Of a stretch of 11,062 nt of DNA, positions 7,236-11,062 are shown piece by piece. The notes beneath the pieces were generated by a model. The model saw only the letters and a program-made list of their open reading frames with translations. It was not told the DNA's origin and searched no databases. Both the position numbers and the translations under genes were made by a program. The stretch is from Cephalothrix spiralis (lineage: Eukaryota > Nemertea > Palaeonemertea > Archinemertea > Cephalotrichidae), in assembly GCA_032353305.1 (NCBI GenBank), contig JAUCNG010383258.1, positions 1-11,062 on the forward strand, given 5' to 3'. The number at the start of each line of letters is the position of its first letter. Position 1 is the first letter of the stretch.

Positions 7236-7829
7236 AATTCATAACGGTACAGCGATAAAATATGATATCTGAAATCCAGGGCAAAAACGAAAACCAAAAA
7301 ACACGACAAATATCTCATTTAGATCCCAGACCCAGCAAAAACAAGCGAGGCCAAGAGTAATGTCAACTAATAGGTTGGGATATATTGGACAAGCACTTCA
7401 CGCAAAATAAGGCTAATGGTTTCTGAGATAAGTTGTAATAAGATCAAAAACCAGAGAAATGTCATAAATATAGAATTATTATTTTCATTAGTCAGAAATA
7501 AAAATCAAAAGTGACATATCATAAGAAAATTCGAAGAAAATTAAACCATGGTTAGTCCAGTACTTATAGTTAATCTAAAAATATAAAGGATTTCTTGTTA
7601 CTCTTATTTCTGAAGGGCCTTTTCTTAGCTTGAATTGAAGGGGGCAATATTTTCAAAAGCTGGTTTCATGAGCCTTTTAGCCCCATTATGATTTTATTTG
7701 GCTACAGATGCATGATGATCAAAGAAAATACTCTAGATCAGCAAATGTGTTCTTGGTGCGCTCTGGCGGCAGTTTTGGAATAAAGCACGCGTCACAACAA
7801 AAGATACATATTTTTGAACCAATAATTTT

Positions 7830-7881
7830 TTTAATCTAAAGGGTCTAGACAATATTTTAATCTAAAGGGTCTAGACAATAT
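7830..7881 (+). repeat. Exact 26-bp tandem duplication
   Basis: A 26-base unit at 7830-7855 is repeated exactly at 7856-7881. Each unit contains the palindrome GTCTAGAC. No mismatch is seen, so the duplication is probably recent. Confidence 0.9.
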
Positions 7882-7935
7882 GTTAAAATTGATATAACAA
7901 TGCATAAATTATAATTCGCACTATTGGGCTTCAGT

Positions 7936-8025
7936 CGCCCGCCAATTTTTACCGCTTTTGTCCCCCCCCCCACAAAAAATAACCCAATTTTTGGGCCCTC
8001 TAGCGCCGGCCCGGGTACCTCCTGC
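7936..8025. repeat. C10 run with GC-rich flank, possibly related to the 6496 foldback
   Basis: A run of ten Cs (7962-7971) follows CCAATTTTTACCGCTTTTG and precedes CCCAATTTTTGGG, a 5-bp self-complementary element, and a GC-rich GGGCCC...GGCCCGGG stretch. The reverse complement of the 6496-6592 loop has a similar order (TACG, TTTTCG, C10, CAACG), so the two could be diverged relatives. The link is weak. Confidence 0.35.
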
Positions 8026-8111
8026 CCATTTGCTTTTTTAAGGTCGGTATTGGTGTCTATATAGAAGTCTCAAAAATCTACAACCAGCGTTAAGCCGTTT
8101 TTAAGATAATA

Positions 8112-8403
8112 GGGTGTCAGATGACTGGCTCAAATAGATACATGTGGTCCGCTTTATGAGCATTTTCCCTTTAGACCTGTAGCAAGAGGCACTCTGCCTG
8201 TAGAACTATTTTCTATTTACCGATTAGCAGTCGGGTTTACCCCAAGGGAGAGACAGTGTCTCACTCCACGTATTTAACCTGACCGAGCCACCCAGGAGGC
8301 AGTACGCAGAAGAAATTGCCAAAGGTTATTCTCGATGGAAAGTAGTGTCTAGCCGGGTCTCGAACCCGGGACCCCCGGATGCAGAGACAGACGCTCTACC
8401 ACA
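8112..8403 (-). mobile_element. tRNA-derived SINE, minus-strand copy
   Basis: This is the same family as 5016-5310 in opposite orientation and is the better preserved copy at the head. On the minus strand it reads TGTGGTAGAGCG (8392-8403, end of the A box and D arm), then the B box GGTTCGAGACC (8356-8366). The B box sits in a T arm with a perfect 5-bp CCGGG/CCCGG stem and a 7-base loop. The acceptor half upstream is not recognisable. The body carries the blocks listed for the plus copy and ends near GAGCCAGTCATCTGAC. No poly-A tail or target duplication was seen. Confidence 0.8.
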
Positions 8404-8744
8404 TATTGAAAAACCGTTACAAGGGGCCGAATCGCCTCTAGAATGCAGAACCATCCGGCGACCAATGCGCCAAAGCTACGGACAAATTGGAAACTTGTTG
8501 TCGTTTAAGAGCTTAAGATCCTGATAGTATTTTGATCTCGTTTAAAGGTACTTCATCATATTGCGATGGAATTGGGAATTCAAATTCATCGTTTGTATTC
8601 CACAACGAAGGTAGGTCCGTATTTATCCTCATATATTAAAGACTAATACATCAAAATGATTATGACATAAGAGAAATTAATAAAGTAAAGGGGGACTATG
8701 AATTAATACATAAAGACGATAAATTTAATTTCGATATCATCAGC
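8404..8744. other. Stretch without a recognisable feature
   Basis: No gene or RNA is seen. Short AATTAATA(CA)TAAAG-like repeats occur near 8680-8715. Confidence 0.4.
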
Positions 8745-8799
8745 CCAACCTTGTTCCCAGGGTCCTGTATTTTACTTCATAATACCCTGGCCCGGTTGG
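8745..8799. mobile_element. Small palindromic (MITE-like) element
   Basis: CCAACC (8745-8750) and CCAGGGT (8757-8763) on the left pair with ACCCTGG (8784-8790) and GGTTGG (8794-8799) on the right, with a short internal loop and a 20-base hairpin loop. The left arm, CCAACCTTGTTCCCAGGGTC, resembles a palindromic repeat with GTTCCCAGGGTC that I recall from several marine animal genomes. The resemblance needs a database search to confirm. Confidence 0.5.
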
Positions 8800-8842
8800 C
8801 GATAGAACCGTCTGATATAGCGTATAATAATTAGTAGTCTTA

Positions 8843-8865
8843 CACTATTTATAGTGCGAGCGCAC
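8843..8865. other. Two overlapping short hairpins
   Basis: CACTAT/ATAGTG (8843-8856) and GTGCG/CGCAC (8854-8865) are perfect short inverted repeats sharing three bases. No function is assigned. Confidence 0.35.
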
Positions 8866-8987
8866 CGATTGTGAAGTCAGTCAATACGTCAATTTTTATG
8901 GTAAATTAATCACTGTGGAAAGCTCCTCCCCCTTTATTCACAATACGAGTCCGGTTTATTTGATTGCGCGGCAGATGCTTTCTCATT

Positions 8988-9031
8988 TTTGGCGTGACGT
9001 CATTACCGGAAATCCCGCTATTTACCAATCA
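8988..9031. promoter_or_regulatory. Promoter-like cluster: E2F-like, CRE, ETS/kappaB, CCAAT
   Basis: Within 44 bases lie TTTGGCG (8988-8994, E2F-like), TGACGTCA (8995-9002, CRE), ACCGGAAAT (9005-9013, ETS) overlapping GGAAATCCC (9008-9016, kappaB on the minus strand), and ACCAATCA (9024-9031, CCAAT box). The surrounding bases are richer in CpG than the rest of the window. This combination is typical of animal gene promoters, but no exon was recognised on either side, so promoter activity and its direction are inferences. Confidence 0.4.
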
Positions 9032-9411
9032 ACAGTGCACTGAGATGCTTTGCTGTCAAGACTATTTTAGTGAGAGGTACATATTATTGCTATCAAACTA
9101 TACGGTGATATGTGGCCCGAAAAAGTGAGGACGGATTTTATATGCAACAGGCGTCGCCTTACATCTTAAGACTCTCATAAAAAACAAGCAAGAAACCGGG
9201 AAGCAGAACTCAACATGGAGGCATAACTAGGCAAGAGTTCTTCATCAGCTACCTTTTCGTTTCGGGGCTTAAGGGTAGAACGACCCATGTGGCCGTCAAA
9301 TCCATTTTAAAGAGATACACCCCAAATAAGGTTATATTGCATTATATTGCACCGCATTCAGAAAAATAAAGGCATTCACAAAGATTGAAGCAAACACTGT
9401 ATCCGGTGATG
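9032..9411. other. Stretch without a recognisable gene
   Basis: If the cluster at 8988-9031 is a promoter reading rightward, a first exon would fall here, but no convincing start codon and splice donor pair can be chosen. No repeats were recognised. Confidence 0.35.
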
Positions 9412-9466
9412 TGGTTCAAGTAGTAGCGCACTTGTCTTTCATTCCGAAGGCACCAGGTTCGACGCT
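9412..9466 (+). pseudogene. tRNA-like relic or SINE head
   Basis: TGGTTCAAGTAGTAGCGCA (9412-9430) looks like the D-arm/A-box end of a tRNA. It is followed at tRNA-like spacing by an anticodon-arm-sized stretch and a B box GGTTCGACGCT (9456-9466). The anticodon stem and acceptor stem do not pair, so it is not a working tRNA gene. It may be the head of another SINE whose body is not recognised here. Confidence 0.45.
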
Positions 9467-9480
9467 ATTCAGGGATATCG

Positions 9481-9498
9481 ATATATAAAATGACGTCA
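9481..9498 (+). promoter_or_regulatory. TATA-like run next to a CRE
   Basis: ATATATAAAA (9481-9490) touches TGACGTCA (9491-9498). The 78-codon open frame that starts inside the CRE (9490) has no recognised family and no codon pattern that argues for a protein. Confidence 0.25.
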
Positions 9499-9620
9499 CA
9501 GAGAATATCCCATGCAAAAGAACAATTCATCTTTTGGCGCAAAAAATGTCACTTAAATCCAGTCCCCGTGATTCCAGTGTCATATCCAAAAATTCATAAT
9601 GCCATTTTTTACAATTTCGT

Positions 9621-9636
9621 TTCCGACATGTCGGAA
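9621..9636. other. Perfect 16-bp palindrome
   Basis: TTCCGACATGTCGGAA is fully self-complementary. It contains ACATGT and resembles the inverted-repeat binding sites of dimeric factors such as p53-type proteins, though it lacks the full RRRCWWGYYY match. The remaining bases to 9965 show no feature. Confidence 0.45.
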
Positions 9637-9965
9637 TTCCCATTTTACGGAAATTCCCGAATACGACTTATCAAAATATCCCGTGTACGACTAGAATCGT
9701 TCATTTTACAGATCTATCAATTATGAATAATTCATTTTCCCCAATGTTTTAATTATACATCATTAAGACAATAAATGTTGCTATATTGAATTTTCGCAGA
9801 AAATTCAGTGTTTATATTTGATTTAATGGTATCTGATAACCCCCTTCTCCCGTAAATCTTGGTATCCTCATTTTATTTGATCCCTATACTGAGATTGTCG
9901 ACATACTACAGATTGATTAATGGGATCAAAAGGGGATTGCCGATTTAACGAAATTGTTCCTTATA

Positions 9966-10270
9966 GTCAAGTGAAATGGTCACAATTGAAATTAAAGACA
10001 AAAATCAAGTAATATAGCTTAAAGAATGGTCTCAATAGGGATTATCTATTGAGGTTGCATCAGAACATCTTGTCCCAAAGGCCAGTTTCGATTCATTCTA
10101 ATCTCTACGTACTCTTGGTTTGGTTTGACTAGTAGTATATTCTTGCAGCTAATGAGCAGAATTAATTTCATTTTCACTTGCTGGGTTCGAACCATCGACC
10201 CTCGGTTAAGCAGTCCATCACCTTGTCCGCTAGACTACAATCCCTGTTGATTACTCGACGCTATTTTAAA
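9966..10270 (-). mobile_element. tRNA-derived element, first head-to-tail copy
   Basis: On the minus strand the head has an A box TAGTCTAGCGGACAAGG (10221-10237) and a B box GGTTCGAACCC (10183-10193). The tail on the left has landmarks shared with the copy at 10271-10765: GTCAAGT, ATAGCTTAAA, GGTCTC(A/G)ATAGGGATTAT, CAGTTTCGATTCAT and CTAATCTCTA. The period to the next copy is 305 bases. The anticodon-arm region is present in length but does not pair as a tRNA. This supports a tRNA-derived SINE. Confidence 0.75.
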
Positions 10271-10765
10271 GTCAAGTAAAAATTATAGACAAACATCAAG
10301 TGCTATAGCTTAAATAAGGGTCTCGATAGGGATTATCCATCCAAGGGCAGTTTCGATTCATCCTAATCTCTAAGTACCCTTGGTTGGGAGTACATTCCGA
10401 TATTTTCAAAATGCCAAATGGTTCCAATTCTTTCCAAAAATCTCGCGCGAAATCGCACCCGTTACAAAGTTATAGCTATTTTAAGATTATTGTAACAAGT
10501 CCATTTCTTATCTGATGACATCATAAGATATATTGGTGAATATATTTGAAAAATATATTTCTGCCGAGTTATAACTCTTTTAAAATTATCTGTGTTCTAA
10601 AGTCCTTTTTGGCCCTCCTGTAAAATTTGCAAAATTGAACTTATGAGCCAGAATTAATTTTACTTGCTGGGATTCGAACAATCGACCCATGGTTAAGCAG
10701 TCAATCGCCTTATCTACATGTACTAGCCCTAAATCCCTGTTAACTCAAATGACGCTATTACTAGT
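10271..10765 (-). mobile_element. tRNA-derived element, second copy with insertion
   Basis: Repeats the order of 9966-10270. The left part (10271-10390) and the tRNA head (10640-10760) match the first copy, including GGTTAAGCAGTC and AATCCCTGTT. About 190 extra bases lie between them (roughly 10391-10640), including a near-CRE TGACATCA. The B box is degraded (TTGTTCGAATCCC on the minus strand at 10669-10681), and the A box is interrupted. The copy follows the first without spacer. Confidence 0.75.
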
Positions 10766-10800
10766 GCGAATGGTTATTGTATTGATTGAACTACATGTGG

Positions 10801-10882
10801 TTAGATTGTAAACTACGCGCTGTGACCTGCCAATCGCATTTTCAATATAGCGATATTGCATCAGCATATAAATTTTCAAACA
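10801..10882 (-). repeat. Inverted match to the 3949-4011 SINE body
   Basis: TTAGATTGTAAACTACGC (10801-10818), AATCGCATTTTCAATAT (10832-10848) and TAAATTTTCAAA (10869-10880) match the reverse complement of 3949-4011 in order, with a 2-base insertion and a larger one of about 20 bases. No tRNA-like head lies to the right, so only the tail part is present. Confidence 0.7.
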
Positions 10883-10959
10883 GACCTATTTATTAGAGAA
10901 GCCAATCTCAAGCTCTACGTAGGAGAATTGCATCATTTTTTATTGTGACTCTTGGTGCT

Positions 10960-11006
10960 ATTTAGGCACAAATGGTCTTATTTAGGCACCATTGACCCCC
11001 CCCCCC
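10960..11006 (+). repeat. Short imperfect duplication and C11 run
   Basis: CTATTTAGGCACAAATGG and CTTATTTAGGCACCATTG follow each other as an imperfect roughly 20-base tandem, and the second is followed by eleven Cs (10996-11006). The long C run is prone to sequencing-length error. Confidence 0.6.
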
Positions 11007-11062
11007 GCAAAGTAGATATATAGACTGGTTACCTGACCAATAGATACTCCCTTTAACATGAG

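Noticed and set aside
9412-9466. Functional tRNA gene
   Set aside because: A and B box-like blocks are well spaced, but the acceptor and anticodon stems do not pair.
9490-9726. Open frame of 78 codons beginning inside a CRE and TATA-like run
   Set aside because: No family signature, AT-driven composition and a palindrome inside it. Promoter-like motifs upstream are too weak to support it.
6538-11006. G10, C10 and C11 homopolymers as functional elements
   Set aside because: They may be repeat-associated, but their length is uncertain in sequencing and no function can be argued from them alone.

Overview
This window looks like non-coding DNA from an animal nuclear genome, most likely an invertebrate and possibly marine, although the species cannot be fixed from sequence alone. 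It is AT-rich. The longest open frame is only 111 codons, and none of the open frames reads like a known protein or keeps a protein-like composition. No rRNA, intact tRNA, CRISPR array or bacterial-style operon is visible. It does hold several tRNA-derived SINE-like elements with RNA polymerase III B boxes, short foldback (MITE-like) elements, interspersed direct repeats and small tandem duplications. I annotate no protein-coding gene.

Left part (1-2100). Three short-loop hairpins lie within 210-395. Two diverged copies of a roughly 300-bp repeat follow (695-980 and 1353-1660). Both keep a perfect DR1 nuclear-receptor motif and an AP-1 motif. Next comes a foldback with tandem units (1652-2048), two of which share 57 identical bases.

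Middle part (2100-5310). Mostly featureless DNA with a 9-bp hairpin capped by a GNRA-type loop (2588-2609), a 'CAAGGA'-rich stretch ending like one end of a hAT transposon (3215-3386), a tRNA-like SINE missing its anticodon-arm region (3846-4011), a 10-bp hairpin, a G-rich run, a two-copy tandem repeat (4363-4563), a 19-bp tandem (4659-4696) and a plus-strand SINE (5016-5310).

Right part (5310-11062). A CRE plus a YY1-like site, a 28-bp-arm foldback with ten Gs in its loop (6496-6592), a long imperfect palindrome (6921-7106), a minus-strand copy of the 5016-5310 SINE (8112-8403), a small palindromic element (8745-8799), a promoter-like cluster (8988-9031), another tRNA-like head (9412-9466) and two head-to-tail minus-strand tRNA-derived elements (9966-10765). 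The last 260 bases contain an inverted match to the body of the 3846-4011 element.

The parts do not act as a pathway. The picture is repeat-rich intergenic or intronic DNA. The points most worth checking are repeat-borne regulatory motifs, inverted SINE pairs that could form double-stranded RNA, and two foldbacks. I found no new multi-gene system.
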